A stretch of DNA of 64,000 nucleotides from Planctomycetota bacterium (GTDB taxonomy: Bacteria; Planctomycetota; Planctomycetia; Planctomycetales; Planctomycetaceae). Under the pieces are notes generated by a model. The model had not been told where the DNA came from, searched no databases, and was given only the letters and a program-made list of their open reading frames with translations. Position 1 is the first letter of the stretch. Every line of letters begins with the position of its first letter. This document shows, piece after piece, positions 16,588-26,271 of the stretch. The translations under genes were made by a program, and so were the position numbers. Location: NCBI GenBank assembly GCA_030836185.1, contig JAURQH010000021.1, forward strand, positions 124,001 through 188,000, read 5' to 3'.

Positions 16588-17988
16588 TTAAACCTCAAAT
16601 GAATCGAATCGTTGAGGAATGATCGGCTCGCTATCGCAGAGGTTGTCAATCAAGCTGGCAAGTGATTTGGCCGGGTCTTCTTCTCCATGGACAAGAAAGA
16701 CCTGCCCCGCCCCACCAACTTCGCACAGCTTCTCAAACCACCACTGAAAATCGTGAGCATCGGCGTGTGCCGATAGCCCGTTTAAGACCTCGACTCGTGC
16801 GCGAAGTTTGAGTTCCTGGTCGAAGATTTTGACGCGTGGCTGGCGTTCGACAATGCGACGACCGAGTGTGTGTTGTGCCTGGTAGCCAATAATCACAATT
16901 GTACTGTTCTCATCTTCCACCGCATGTTTCAGATGATGGCGGATTCGCCCGTTCTCACACATTCCCGATGAGGCAATCACCACAAAAGATCCTTTACGTC
17001 GATTCAGGGCAATGCTCTCTTCCTGTGATCGAGTGTAGTGCAGCTTTTCAAAGCCGAAGATATCACCATCTTCATCATCGCGTAAAACTTGCGTGACATC
17101 CTCATCCATCTCGGCTTGATAGTATCGAAATACGTTTGTGAGTTTGGTGGAAAGTGGTGAATCGACAAAAACCGGGATATTGGGCAACTCGCCCGAGTTG
17201 TACAGATCATTGAGAAAATAGACGACTTGCTGAGTCCGCCCGAGGCTGAACGCGGGAATAATCACCTTGCCGTTTTTTGCCGCGGTTTCTTGAATGATTT
17301 TGCGAAGTGCTTCTTTCAAGTCTCCGGGAGGAACATGTACGCGGTTGCCGTAAGTCGATTCGCAGATAACGACATCCGCACGATCAATCGGTTGCGGATC
17401 GTGCAGAAGAGGCAACCCGCGCCGGCCCAAATCACCAGTAAATACCACACGACGAATTTCGCCTTTCTCGGTAATATTCATTTCGGTAATCGCAGAACCA
17501 AGAATGTGTCCCGCACGACGAAAGCGAAGTGAAAAATCGGGAGAAAGTTCGTGCCATACGTCATAACTCAAAGTCTCGAACTGCTTGCGCATTTTTTTGA
17601 CATCATCAACTGTATAAAGCGGTTCTACGGGAGGATGATCGCCTTTAAGACGTTTGGTGAGATAACGCGCATCTTCCTCCTGAATTTTTGCCGAATCTTC
17701 CAGCATGATCTCTGCGATGTCGGCAGTCGCTTCTGTGCAAAATATGGGGCCCCGATAACCGGCACGATACAGTCCTGGTAAATTCCCACAATGATCGATA
17801 TGGGCATGCGAAAGCACGACGCCATCCAGCTTGCGAGGCTGACAGTGAAATTCTTCGTTTTTCTTTCGAGACTCGGCTCGTCGTCCTTGGAAGAACCCAC
17901 AATCGAGCAGTAATCTCAGGCGATCAGTTTCGAGAAGATGTTGGCTGCCGGTCACTTCACCTGCAGCGCCTAGAAAAGTCAATTTCAT
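16588..17988 (-). CDS. MBL-fold/beta-CASP exonuclease (RNA-processing type)
   Basis: A 466-residue metallo-beta-lactamase superfamily protein of the beta-CASP/RMMBL group (CPSF-73-like), which cleaves RNA endo- or exonucleolytically using two zincs. ATG 17988 starts MKLTFLGAAGEVTGSQHLL. The zinc signature HAHIDHCGNLPGL is at about residues 60-72, GHILGSAITEM supplies a later His, FTGDLGR the bridging Asp, and CESTYGNR, IPAFSLGRTQ and VVIASSGMCENGRI are the beta-CASP segments. NGLSAHADAHDFQWW with VHGEEDPA is the C-terminal RMMBL domain. Its own upstream region of about 180 bp separates it from the divergent mechanosensitive channel gene. Confidence 0.9.
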   Translation of the reverse strand: MKLTFLGAAGEVTGSQHLLETDRLRLLLDCGFFQGRRAESRKKNEEFHCQPRKLDGVVLSHAHIDHCGNLPGLYRAGYRGPIFCTEATADIAEIMLEDSAKIQEEDARYLTKRLKGDHPPVEPLYTVDDVKKMRKQFETLSYDVWHELSPDFSLRFRRAGHILGSAITEMNITEKGEIRRVVFTGDLGRRGLPLLHDPQPIDRADVVICESTYGNRVHVPPGDLKEALRKIIQETAAKNGKVIIPAFSLGRTQQVVYFLNDLYNSGELPNIPVFVDSPLSTKLTNVFRYYQAEMDEDVTQVLRDDEDGDIFGFEKLHYTRSQEESIALNRRKGSFVVIASSGMCENGRIRHHLKHAVEDENSTIVIIGYQAQHTLGRRIVERQPRVKIFDQELKLRARVEVLNGLSAHADAHDFQWWFEKLCEVGGAGQVFLVHGEEDPAKSLASLIDNLCDSEPIIPQRFDSFEV

Positions 17989-18166
17989 AAAGATTCCGTT
18001 CAGCAAAAGTTACGGTGGATGCCATGCTATCCGAAGGGCAGACATCAATGCCAGTGGTTCAGAGGTACTGTTGCCCCTGTTCAACGCAAAAGGAATCACT
18101 ATAGTAAAGATCACAGCGCATGGTCGGATGGATTCCGGCATTCGGTTACAAGGAGGAATACCGCAT

Positions 18167-21100
18167 ATGAGTCGTCATCGATTTTCGAAATGGATTTTTC
18201 ACTGCTTCATTTTAGTCAGTCTGGTGAGCCTTCTCTCGCCTTCTCTGTGGGCACAATCGGATGCTGGTCCAGGAAATCTGATTATCCAGGGAGCGACGAA
18301 ACCGTCATCAGACTCAAAACCCGATGCATCGACCGCTCCTCAAGAATCTGCCACACCTGAGGGTAACGGCTTGCGTCTTCAAGCGGTCCAGGATCAGCTC
18401 GAGGCTGTTCAAAAGCTGGAACTCCCGGAAGATCAAAAGAAGAAGCTGACCGACCTCTACAGTAATGCGATTTCGCATTTGCAAGAGTCACAAAATTATC
18501 AAGCCAAAATGCAGAAGGTGACCTTCGACCCACAGGAGATCGAACAGAGAGTTTCTGCTCAGAAAAAACTACTCGCGGAAGAAACTGCGAAACAGGAAGA
18601 ATTTCTGAAACCGTTTCAAACAACTCCTAACCCAACTCTCGATGCCATCGATGCCAAGCTGGCGGCTGCGAAGCAGCAACTGGCTGAACTGCAACAAAAA
18701 CTGATCGAGAAAGAAAATGAACTAAAGGCCAAAGATACACAAATAGCCTTTCGTGAAGATCGAATTCCCAAGAATCCGGTAGAGCTGAGCACGGTGGATC
18801 AACACCTGGAAGGGATTAAAAAACTTCTCCAAGAACCGGCACCCGCCGAGACAGCGGTGGCCGTCGTCAATGCTTCGAAAACCGTTCTTCAAGCCGAGCA
18901 GCAAAGACTTCTCGATCAACGCAAGTATCTGAGTCAAGAGATTCCGTTCTATACGGCCAACAAAGAGTTGCGCACGCTGGAGAAACAGGTGCTGCAAAAA
19001 GAAGTCAGCCAGTTGCAGCGTAAAGTCGAGATGCTTCAAAAACAAGTTGTGTCTCTGGAGAAGAAGAAAGCGACTGTTCAAGTTGACGAACTGCAAGTGC
19101 TGATTGACCAAACCTCTGACCCACTGAAGCCTCTCGCCAAAGAAATTGCAGAGACAATTCGCGCTCGGAATCAGGAAAAAGAACCTGACCAAGAAGCGGG
19201 ACCATTGGAGATCACCTCTGAGTTACGTGAGAAACTGGAAAAATCACGTGAGACGCTGCAGTTTCTTCAGAAGGAACAGAAGGATACTCAAGGCCGACTG
19301 AGTCAGGATTCACGCGTCGAAACTTTGGCGCCGATTCTCAATTATCAGCGAGACATTATTCCGTCGATCTATCAATATGAAGAAGCAGAAATCACCCATC
19401 ATCGTTTGGCGATAGAATACCGAAGCGAGAAACTGAAATACGAGTCTCAAGAAGAAGATCTGGTCGCGGTTGAAGATGAAATCAACGAACTTTTAGGTGA
19501 CTTGACCCTCGACAAAGAGCAACGATCCAACTTGGAAGCAGAGGCTCAGAATCTATTGAGCCGAAAAAAGGAAGCGCTCGCAACTCTCAAAACCGATTAT
19601 GAAAATCTTCTTACGGTATTAACCGAACTCAGTAAGACAGAAGGAGAACTGGTTGTTCTGATCCAGAGCTATCAGGAATATCTGGACGAACAATCGTTAT
19701 GGGTGCCTGTGGCACCTGTGATACAATGGCGCGATTTGAAAAATGCTCACAATGGTCTGGCACCATTGTTAAATGTGGCCAACTGGAAAATGTTGGGGGA
19801 AGAACTGGGGGGAGAAATCCTGTTGAATCCCGCTTGGACAGCCTCCATTGCGTTTGCGTTGATCTTGTTTATTTTGTTGCAAACACGTCTCAAAAGACGG
19901 TTAATGCAATTATCGAATCAGTTTTCCGAAAATTTTCTTGCTCCTTTTGAACTGACGCGAGAAGCTTTTCTGATCACTTTAATTTTGCCGATCTGGATTC
20001 CGAGTCTCATCTGGTTAGTTGGCAATCGCCTGTTACGAGTGATTCCTCCCACTGATCTTCCCGGTGTCAATCCGGCGTTTGTTCCGGGCTTTGGAAGTTC
20101 TTTGATCTCTGTGGCATTTGTCCTGAGTGTGCTGCGACTGACACGCTACCTCGTCCGTCCGAACGGGCTTGGTGAAGTTCATTTCCGCTGGCCACAACAG
20201 CAACTGAGTCGCGTTCGACTTAACCTGCACTGGTACACACTTTCTGTCGTGCCGATGGTATTTGTGATTACCATGATTTATAAAGTCGGGATTCTTGAAG
20301 ATCGAAGATCTCTGGGCCGACTATTAATGCTGGTGCTCATGTTGGCAACTTCTTGGTTTCTCTATCGCGTCTTGATGCCATCGAAGTCGACAGATAAACG
20401 TTCCGTGAAAGTTGAAATGAACTTATGGAAGAAATTATTAACATACGGCCCCTGTTGCATACCACTATTCTTCGTGCTCTTATCGGTTTCAGGCTACACC
20501 TTCACTGCGAACGTGCTGATGGGTCAGTTAATTCTCTCTGCCGGTGTATTACTCGTTCTCGTGATGCTCAATGAACTCGGGTATCGTTGGGTCTACATTG
20601 CGCGTGGGAAGTTGGCTCTCGAACAAGCCAAGCAAAGGCAGGAAGCCCGTGCGAAAGAGGAAGCCAGTCAATCAGAAGGAGGAACTTCTGAAAGTAATTC
20701 TGTCTTTGATCCAAAGTCGGCAGGTGTCGATTTGTCGTCCATTAATGCTCAAACACGACAACTACTGAGCACAACATTCGGGCTCGCAGTGTTTGTCTCG
20801 ATGTGGATGATTTGGAGTGATGTGACACCGCAAATTGAGTTTTTAAGTTGGACCGTCATCGGGCAAACGGAACTGGTGGAAGGGCTGGGAGGTGATGAGG
20901 GTGAGCCTGTCGAGCAGATTTATCAAGCCTCCGAGGCTGCCGTCACTGTGGGTGATTTGATCCTGCTTGTCTTGACGATTGTTGTCACTGTGATTGCTTC
21001 GAAGAATTTGCCCGGCCTGTTAGAGATCACAGTTCTCCAGAATCTCCCTTTGGACACTGGTATTCGTTACGCCATCGGGTCCATTGCCCGTTATGTTGTG

Positions 21101-21781
21101 ATGGCGATTGGTATCACCATCGGTTGTGGGATGCTGGGGATCGGGATGACTCAGGTTTCGATTTTGCTCGGTGGATTGGCGGTGGGACTCGGCTTCGGCT
21201 TGCAGGAAATGTTTGCCAACTTTGTGTCGGGAATCATCCTGCTCTTCGAGCAACCATTGCGAGTGGGTGATATCGTCACGTTAGGAAATGTCACTGGTTC
21301 GGTGACGCGAATCCGCATTCGTGCCACCACGATCACAGACTGGGACCGTAAAGAGTTCATCGTACCTAACAAAGAGTTTATTGTTGGTCAGTTCAATAAC
21401 TGGACACTCACCGATACGATCAATCGGGTCGTCATTTTGGTCGGAGTTGCCTATGGCTCGGATACCGAGAGAGCACGTCACATCTTATTGAAAGTCTGTG
21501 CCGATCATCCTGAAATCATGGACGAACCAATGGCATCGGCAGTGTTCGACGGTTTTGGGGATTCGACTTTGAATTTCACAGTCCGCTGCTTTTTGCCAAA
21601 ACTTGAGAATCGATTGCAGACCATTCACGAGTTGCACACCTCCATTGATCAAGAGTTTCGCAAAGCCGATATCGAAATTGCCTTCCCACAACGGGATCTG
21701 CATCTTCGTAGCATTGATCAGATCAAGAACCCTCTACCGTTGACTCAAGAAAAGGTCGCAGGCAACGAAGAACTCGAATAG
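18167..21781 (+). CDS. Giant mechanosensitive channel, MscK/KefA type
   Basis: A 1,204-residue inner-membrane protein. ATG 18167 has AGGAGG (18151-18156) 10 bases upstream and starts a signal peptide ending near SLWAQSDA. Then comes a periplasmic region of about 500 residues dominated by coiled coils (QQKLIEKENELKAKD, LQRKVEMLQKQV), a run of membrane helices from about residue 590 to 800, a charged Gln/Glu-rich cytoplasmic linker, and the MscS core: GGLAVGLGFGLQEMFANF with the pore helix, LLFEQPLRVGDIVTLG, VTRIRIRATTITDWDRKEF and VPNKEFI. This is the layout of MscK, which releases solutes on hypo-osmotic shock. No partner gene adjacent. Confidence 0.92.
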   Translation: MSRHRFSKWIFHCFILVSLVSLLSPSLWAQSDAGPGNLIIQGATKPSSDSKPDASTAPQESATPEGNGLRLQAVQDQLEAVQKLELPEDQKKKLTDLYSNAISHLQESQNYQAKMQKVTFDPQEIEQRVSAQKKLLAEETAKQEEFLKPFQTTPNPTLDAIDAKLAAAKQQLAELQQKLIEKENELKAKDTQIAFREDRIPKNPVELSTVDQHLEGIKKLLQEPAPAETAVAVVNASKTVLQAEQQRLLDQRKYLSQEIPFYTANKELRTLEKQVLQKEVSQLQRKVEMLQKQVVSLEKKKATVQVDELQVLIDQTSDPLKPLAKEIAETIRARNQEKEPDQEAGPLEITSELREKLEKSRETLQFLQKEQKDTQGRLSQDSRVETLAPILNYQRDIIPSIYQYEEAEITHHRLAIEYRSEKLKYESQEEDLVAVEDEINELLGDLTLDKEQRSNLEAEAQNLLSRKKEALATLKTDYENLLTVLTELSKTEGELVVLIQSYQEYLDEQSLWVPVAPVIQWRDLKNAHNGLAPLLNVANWKMLGEELGGEILLNPAWTASIAFALILFILLQTRLKRRLMQLSNQFSENFLAPFELTREAFLITLILPIWIPSLIWLVGNRLLRVIPPTDLPGVNPAFVPGFGSSLISVAFVLSVLRLTRYLVRPNGLGEVHFRWPQQQLSRVRLNLHWYTLSVVPMVFVITMIYKVGILEDRRSLGRLLMLVLMLATSWFLYRVLMPSKSTDKRSVKVEMNLWKKLLTYGPCCIPLFFVLLSVSGYTFTANVLMGQLILSAGVLLVLVMLNELGYRWVYIARGKLALEQAKQRQEARAKEEASQSEGGTSESNSVFDPKSAGVDLSSINAQTRQLLSTTFGLAVFVSMWMIWSDVTPQIEFLSWTVIGQTELVEGLGGDEGEPVEQIYQASEAAVTVGDLILLVLTIVVTVIASKNLPGLLEITVLQNLPLDTGIRYAIGSIARYVVMAIGITIGCGMLGIGMTQVSILLGGLAVGLGFGLQEMFANFVSGIILLFEQPLRVGDIVTLGNVTGSVTRIRIRATTITDWDRKEFIVPNKEFIVGQFNNWTLTDTINRVVILVGVAYGSDTERARHILLKVCADHPEIMDEPMASAVFDGFGDSTLNFTVRCFLPKLENRLQTIHELHTSIDQEFRKADIEIAFPQRDLHLRSIDQIKNPLPLTQEKVAGNEELE

Positions 21782-21794
21782 GCCCGATGATTTA

Positions 21795-22385
21795 CTACCG
21801 GCCGAATAACCAGAACGATTTCTTACGGCAATAGTTCGGGTCATCGCAATCGTCACTGGTGGGATCGTGCATGTCACGGTATCGGGAGTAATATTGCGGC
21901 CCATATTGAGTATCGCTTGGCACAATGGTATAGGGAGCGTAGTCCATACGATATGCACTGCGATGTTGAGGGGTGCCGTTACCCATGGGATTAAATCTTA
22001 ACGGTTGACTCCAATGATCGGTCCCCGCGTATCCATTAGGGCGATACCAGATGCCGTGCATGGCAGACCGATTGTCGAAATGAGGATATCCGGCAGCGGG
22101 AGAGCCGTTGCTTCCGTAATGAGGATGTTCGCCGAGTTCTGTGTCACGGAAGTAAGGAGTCTGCGAGCCTGCCTGAGGCCCGTTTGACATCCAAGGCATT
22201 CCGTGCCAGCGAGGCACAACGACTTTGGAGGGACTATCGACCCATCCACTTCCATTGCTGCTACCGACCGTATACTCCACAAAATCGGAAACCGGTGCAG
22301 GTGGTTGTGCTGACAATGGAGCTTGGGATGTCGCAAACGATGCGATTAAAACTCCCAGTGTAACAGCAGATTGTGAAACGCGCAT
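21795..22385 (-). CDS. Secreted Gly/Pro/Tyr-rich protein of unknown function
   Basis: ATG 22385 starts a signal peptide (MRVSQSAVTLGVLIASFATS, cleaved near PLSAQ); the frame is open for 16 more codons. The mature part (about 170 residues) is low in hydrophobic residues and rich in Gly, Pro, Tyr and His (GEHPHYGSNGSPAAGYPHF, ATGCC-free of Cys except near the end: CDDPNYCRKKSFW). It looks like an extended surface or envelope protein. No family recognised. The last residues include a Cys pair that could form a disulfide. Convergent with the mechanosensitive channel gene, 13 bp between stops. Confidence 0.6.
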   Translation of the reverse strand: MRVSQSAVTLGVLIASFATSQAPLSAQPPAPVSDFVEYTVGSSNGSGWVDSPSKVVVPRWHGMPWMSNGPQAGSQTPYFRDTELGEHPHYGSNGSPAAGYPHFDNRSAMHGIWYRPNGYAGTDHWSQPLRFNPMGNGTPQHRSAYRMDYAPYTIVPSDTQYGPQYYSRYRDMHDPTSDDCDDPNYCRKKSFWLFGR

Positions 22386-22542
22386 GACTGACTCCAGATC
22401 GAAAGAATTCCCCGTGCTCTGTTCATCGACCATTTATTAAAGCAACGTGTAGCATCTCACTCGTGTGCGGAATAATCCGCACAGCTCCTACAACTCTGGA
22501 CGAGGTTGCCCAGTATTTCATCGATAACACAGGAAACGGTGT

Positions 22543-23502
22543 TCACTGAGGAGTTCCAAATCGATCACCCGGCTGTAATGCGTAGCCGTTCATCAGGTCT
22601 TTCGCGAGCATACGGCGTTTCCCTTCGGGTTGAAGTTCCACGATGTTCAAGACACCTTCGCCCGTTGCCACTTGAACTCCTTCCTCCGAGACATTCAAGA
22701 TGACCCCGTGAGGCTCGGTTGTCTCTTCCGAGAGAACCGTCGTTTTGTGAATCAGAATTCGTTGCGGTTTCCGGTCCGCGTGTTGGAACCAGGAGAAAGT
22801 TTTAGGCCAGGGATTAAACGCGCGGATATGATCGTGAATCTGTTGTGCCGACTTTGTCCAATCGATGATGCCGTCTTCTTTTTTGAGACGAGGCGCGTAA
22901 AGCGTGTCCGATTCTGCTTGTGTCAGTGGTTCGAATTGACCAGCTTCGATGTCGTCAACAGTCGCAACAATGACTTCGGAACCAAGCTGTGCGAGCCGGT
23001 CATGCAATTCACCAGCAGTTTCGTCGGGGCCGATGGCAATTGCGTCTTTGCGGATGATGGGACCAGCATCGAGTTTCGGTTCGATCTTGAAAATGGTGAT
23101 GCCGGTTTCGGTTTCTCCATGCAACAACGCATATTGAATCGGCGATGCCCCGCGATACTTCGGTAACAACGAACCATGAATATTGAATGCCCCCAGAGAA
23201 GGCATCTCGAGCAATTCTTTCTTCAGGATTTGACCGTACGCCGCCACGATAAAGACATCCGCATTCAAGCCGCGCAATTCTGCAAGTGACTCGGGCGTGT
23301 TAATATTATCGGGCTGAAACACAGGCACGCCGTGCTCGATGGCCGCTTCTTTCATGGGATGGGGCTGATTCGAGTGATGACCACGACCGGTCTTATCCGG
23401 TTGTGTATAGAGACCGACGATGTCGTGGTCCGAATCGCACAACGCCAAAAACGCGGGGAGGGCAAATTCACCCGTTCCCATCATGACAACTTTTAAGGTC
23501 AA
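22543..23502 (-). CDS. fmt: Methionyl-tRNA formyltransferase
   Basis: Formylates Met-tRNA(fMet) using 10-formyl-tetrahydrofolate. I start it at TTG 23502 because AAGGAAG lies 7 bases upstream and the product then begins MTLKVVMMGTGEFALPAF, the family's usual N-terminus; the open frame continues upstream only through a tandem repeat. The formyl-transfer signature HGSLLPKYRGASPIQYALL with Asn/His active-site residues (FNIHGS) and the AILRRIEG-like equivalent GETETGITIFKIEPKLDAG are present. The C-terminal domain contains FNPWPKTFSWF and binds tRNA. The 319-residue length is typical. The companion def lies elsewhere in the window (49567). Confidence 0.93.
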   Translation of the reverse strand: MTLKVVMMGTGEFALPAFLALCDSDHDIVGLYTQPDKTGRGHHSNQPHPMKEAAIEHGVPVFQPDNINTPESLAELRGLNADVFIVAAYGQILKKELLEMPSLGAFNIHGSLLPKYRGASPIQYALLHGETETGITIFKIEPKLDAGPIIRKDAIAIGPDETAGELHDRLAQLGSEVIVATVDDIEAGQFEPLTQAESDTLYAPRLKKEDGIIDWTKSAQQIHDHIRAFNPWPKTFSWFQHADRKPQRILIHKTTVLSEETTEPHGVILNVSEEGVQVATGEGVLNIVELQPEGKRRMLAKDLMNGYALQPGDRFGTPQ

Positions 23503-23586
23503 CGCATTCTTCCTTGATTGGGGAATATGACGGGCGTTTGAGGCTCGTCGATTATTCTGAGAACGAAACACTGTAACAAACTCAAT

Positions 23587-23687
23587 GCTGGCAATAAATC
23601 GGCGCTGGCAATAAATCGGCGCTGGCAATAAATCGGCGCTGGCAATAAATCGGCGCTGGCAATAAATCGGCGCTGGCAATAAATCGG
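23587..23687. repeat. 17-bp tandem repeat array upstream of fmt
   Basis: Five perfect head-to-tail copies of the 17-base unit GGCAATAAATCGGCGCT (23590-23674) are followed by a 13-base partial copy (23675-23687) and preceded by GCT. The array lies 85 bp upstream of the fmt start, on the side from which fmt is transcribed. There are no spacers, so it is not a CRISPR. The copies are identical, which implies recent expansion and probably variable copy number. Confidence 0.9.
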
Positions 23688-23728
23688 AATTGTTGCCCTC
23701 TCAACAATTCAAATATCGTCACCTGCCT

Positions 23729-25156
23729 TTACCCGAATTGCGCACCACCCGAAGAGATTTGTCGATTGATCCTGTTGGCCGAATAGAGACCATGTAGCAC
23801 AAACTCTCCGACGGAAACCAATAGTTCCTCTTTCAACGGACTATTGAAAATCTCGGGTTCCAAATCCTCGGCAACCGTTTCGAGTTGTTGCCGAAACTGG
23901 GGAATCATGTCGAACGCCGCCAGAATTGTCTCAGTAGGACTATTGTCACTCAGATCCACCGTCTTGCCCATATCCAAATGCTCGACCACATTGCGGAACT
24001 GCTTGGGACTTAAACTGGCACCAAAAATAACACTAATCGCTTCGTCCATAATACGACGAAGCAGTTCATCTTCTTCGCCCGGCTCCTCACTCATCGTGAG
24101 TTCCATTTTCCCTCGTGCGCTGGCTGTCAGAAACGATAGATCGGCGGGACGTGCAATGGTGGCCGATTGTCCCAATACGGCAGCTCGTCGTTCGCCATTG
24201 GAGATCATATTTTCGTAGTTGGCAATGGACATTCTCACGCTGACGCCGGATGCTTGATTCACGTGCGGCGATGTTCGTGCAAGACGGGCAATTTCTTCGA
24301 TCACTTCCTGGAGATACCTGGGAACTTGCACGTCGATGTCGGCATCCCGATCCGTCCAGGCATTCTCTTTGGTGATCTCGATTCCCAATTCTCGCGTCAG
24401 TGGATAATGCGTGCGGACGACCGAGCCAATCCGGTCTTTCAAAGGTGTGACAATGCGTCCTCGATTTGTGTAATCTTCCGGGTTCGCACTGAAAACAAGA
24501 CTGAGATCGAGTTCGAGACGTATCGGAAAACCGCGAATCTGAATATCGCGTTCTTCCAAGACATTAAACAGGCCGACCTGAATCTTCGGACTCAAGTCGG
24601 GTAGCTCGTTCATGCAGAAGATGCCGCGATGACTGCGAGGAATGAGACCGAAGTGCAAAACGTCTTCACTCGCCAAATGTCGTCCCTCGGCATGTTTGAT
24701 AAGATCCACTTCACCGATTAGGTCAGCGATGGTCACATCGGGAGTCGCCAGCTTTTCGTGATAGCGGCCTTCTCGGCCAATCCATTCAATCGGTGTGTCA
24801 TCTGCTTTTTCGGCAATCAGATCACGGCTGTACTTGGAGAGTGGTTTGAGCGGATCGTCGTGGATTTCAGAACCGGCGACAATCGGCATCCACTCATCCA
24901 GTAAATTGACCAGTTGTCGCAACATTCGCGTCTTCCCCTGCCCGCGAAGGCCAAGAAACAGCATGTCGTGTTGCGAGAGAATGCCGTTATAAATCTGAGG
25001 CAAAACAGTCTCTTCGTAGCCGAGAATTCCGTCAAAAGGAGTTTCTCCCTCTCGGAGAAATCGCAGCAGATTGGTTCGCATTTCCTGTTTCACGGGGCGG
25101 GATTGATAGCCGGACTCTTTGAGTTCGCGGAGCGTCTGAGGTTGATTGACGGACAT
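23729..25156 (-). CDS. MoxR/magnesium-chelatase-like AAA+ ATPase
   Basis: A 475-residue cytoplasmic AAA+ protein. Walker A is GLRGQGKTRML (about residues 69-79), followed by IADLIGEVDLIKHAEGRH (the region that in MoxR/ChlI proteins contacts the N-terminal insert), Walker B-like RGIFCMNELPDL where the usual Asp of DE is Asn, the helix PKIQVGLFNVLEERDIQIRG and the sensor-1 segment VFSANPEDYTNRGRI. The C-terminal third carries the lid domain (SGVSVRMSIANYENM). Such ATPases act as chaperones that insert metals or remodel protein complexes, normally with a VWA-domain partner, which is not adjacent. Divergent from the ExbB-like gene with a 223-bp spacer. Confidence 0.85.
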   Translation of the reverse strand: MSVNQPQTLRELKESGYQSRPVKQEMRTNLLRFLREGETPFDGILGYEETVLPQIYNGILSQHDMLFLGLRGQGKTRMLRQLVNLLDEWMPIVAGSEIHDDPLKPLSKYSRDLIAEKADDTPIEWIGREGRYHEKLATPDVTIADLIGEVDLIKHAEGRHLASEDVLHFGLIPRSHRGIFCMNELPDLSPKIQVGLFNVLEERDIQIRGFPIRLELDLSLVFSANPEDYTNRGRIVTPLKDRIGSVVRTHYPLTRELGIEITKENAWTDRDADIDVQVPRYLQEVIEEIARLARTSPHVNQASGVSVRMSIANYENMISNGERRAAVLGQSATIARPADLSFLTASARGKMELTMSEEPGEEDELLRRIMDEAISVIFGASLSPKQFRNVVEHLDMGKTVDLSDNSPTETILAAFDMIPQFRQQLETVAEDLEPEIFNSPLKEELLVSVGEFVLHGLYSANRINRQISSGGAQFG

Positions 25157-25379
25157 AAACAGAAAAACCTTTGTGAATGCGATGTTTGCAGAGCTGGATA
25201 AGCGATTATAGGGGGCAACCCGTTTTGGTCAACGAGTGGAGAAAATAGGTGTTCTGGGGGTGAAAGGGGGCGGGAATCTTTCGATCTGTCTTTTCAAGAG
25301 ACGCTGTCCTGTTAGAATCTGTGAACGCATCACAAGATGCCTTTCCTTGAGACGTTCCCCGCGAAGCGGTTTTCTCGAT

Positions 25380-26255
25380 ATGAAGACAAACTCTACACGA
25401 CTTGTCGTTCCATTTGTTGCACTCATTCTGGGGTGTGGAATTGCGGTCTCGTTGACTCCCTCGATTTCTGCACAAGAACCCGTTCCGATCACTGATGAGG
25501 AAGCGGAACTGCTCGATGAAGCAGGCCCTACCCCGGCAGAATCGGAAACTCCTGAAACCAACGAAGACAAACCTTCGATTCCACAAAATCCGCAAGAAAT
25601 TCTGGAAGCACTCGGCTGGCCGTTTGTGGCCCCATTTCTGGCTGCTTCTTTTATCTCGCTCTGGTTCGGTTTGGAACGCCTCGTTGTTTTGCGTCGTGGT
25701 CGCGTGATTCCCAGGGCGTTTGTCCAACGGTTCATCAAGCATCTCGAACAAGGAAAAATCGAGCCGCAAAAAGCGCTCGACTTGTGTGAAGATAACGGTA
25801 GTCCGACGGCGGTCGTCTTTGCGCACGGTGTCCGCAAATGGGGACGACCGAGCGTCGAAGTGGAACAAGCGATTCTTGATGGTGGCGAACGACAAGTCAG
25901 CCTCTTGCGGAAACACCTTCGCGTTTTGAATGGCGTGGCGACGGTCACACCGCTGATTGGTCTGTTAGGAACGGTGATTGGAATGATCCGGGCGTTCAAC
26001 GAAATCGCCGGGGCCGACGCGATGGGCAAAGCTTCACAACTGGCCTCCGGCATCGCACTCGCATTGCTGACCACGGCCGCTGGGTTGATCATCGCGATTC
26101 CTTCATTGATCCTCTACATGTATCTGGCTGGTAAAGTCGATTCGGTTGTCATGGATATGGATCGATATGCTCAACGGGTTGTGGAACTGATTTCCAGCGA
26201 AGGGCTATCGGCTCGTGGAAACGATTCACCTTCTGTGAGCAAAAAAGCGTCCTGA
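25380..26255 (+). CDS. MotA/TolQ/ExbB proton-channel family protein
   Basis: The ATG at 25380 starts a signal peptide ([20 protein letters not shown] ..., cleaved after SISAQ); the open frame begins earlier at 25236 but without a plausible start. After an acidic Pro/Glu-rich linker of about 50 residues, the family's three membrane helices follow: [20 protein letters not shown], then [18 protein letters not shown] (signature) and [20 protein letters not shown]. The product has 291 residues. ExbB/TolQ proteins form a proton-driven motor with ExbD/TolR; no such partner, nor TonB, is next to it, and the short downstream region holds a dispersed repeat. An orphan motor subunit or one served by a partner elsewhere. 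Confidence 0.85.
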   Translation: MKTNSTRLVVPFVALILGCGIAVSLTPSISAQEPVPITDEEAELLDEAGPTPAESETPETNEDKPSIPQNPQEILEALGWPFVAPFLAASFISLWFGLERLVVLRRGRVIPRAFVQRFIKHLEQGKIEPQKALDLCEDNGSPTAVVFAHGVRKWGRPSVEVEQAILDGGERQVSLLRKHLRVLNGVATVTPLIGLLGTVIGMIRAFNEIAGADAMGKASQLASGIALALLTTAAGLIIAIPSLILYMYLAGKVDSVVMDMDRYAQRVVELISSEGLSARGNDSPSVSKKAS

Positions 26256-26271
26256 TGCTTGCTACATTCTG

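Noticed and set aside
23587-23687. CRISPR array
   Set aside because: The copies are head-to-tail with no spacers between them and no cas genes nearby.
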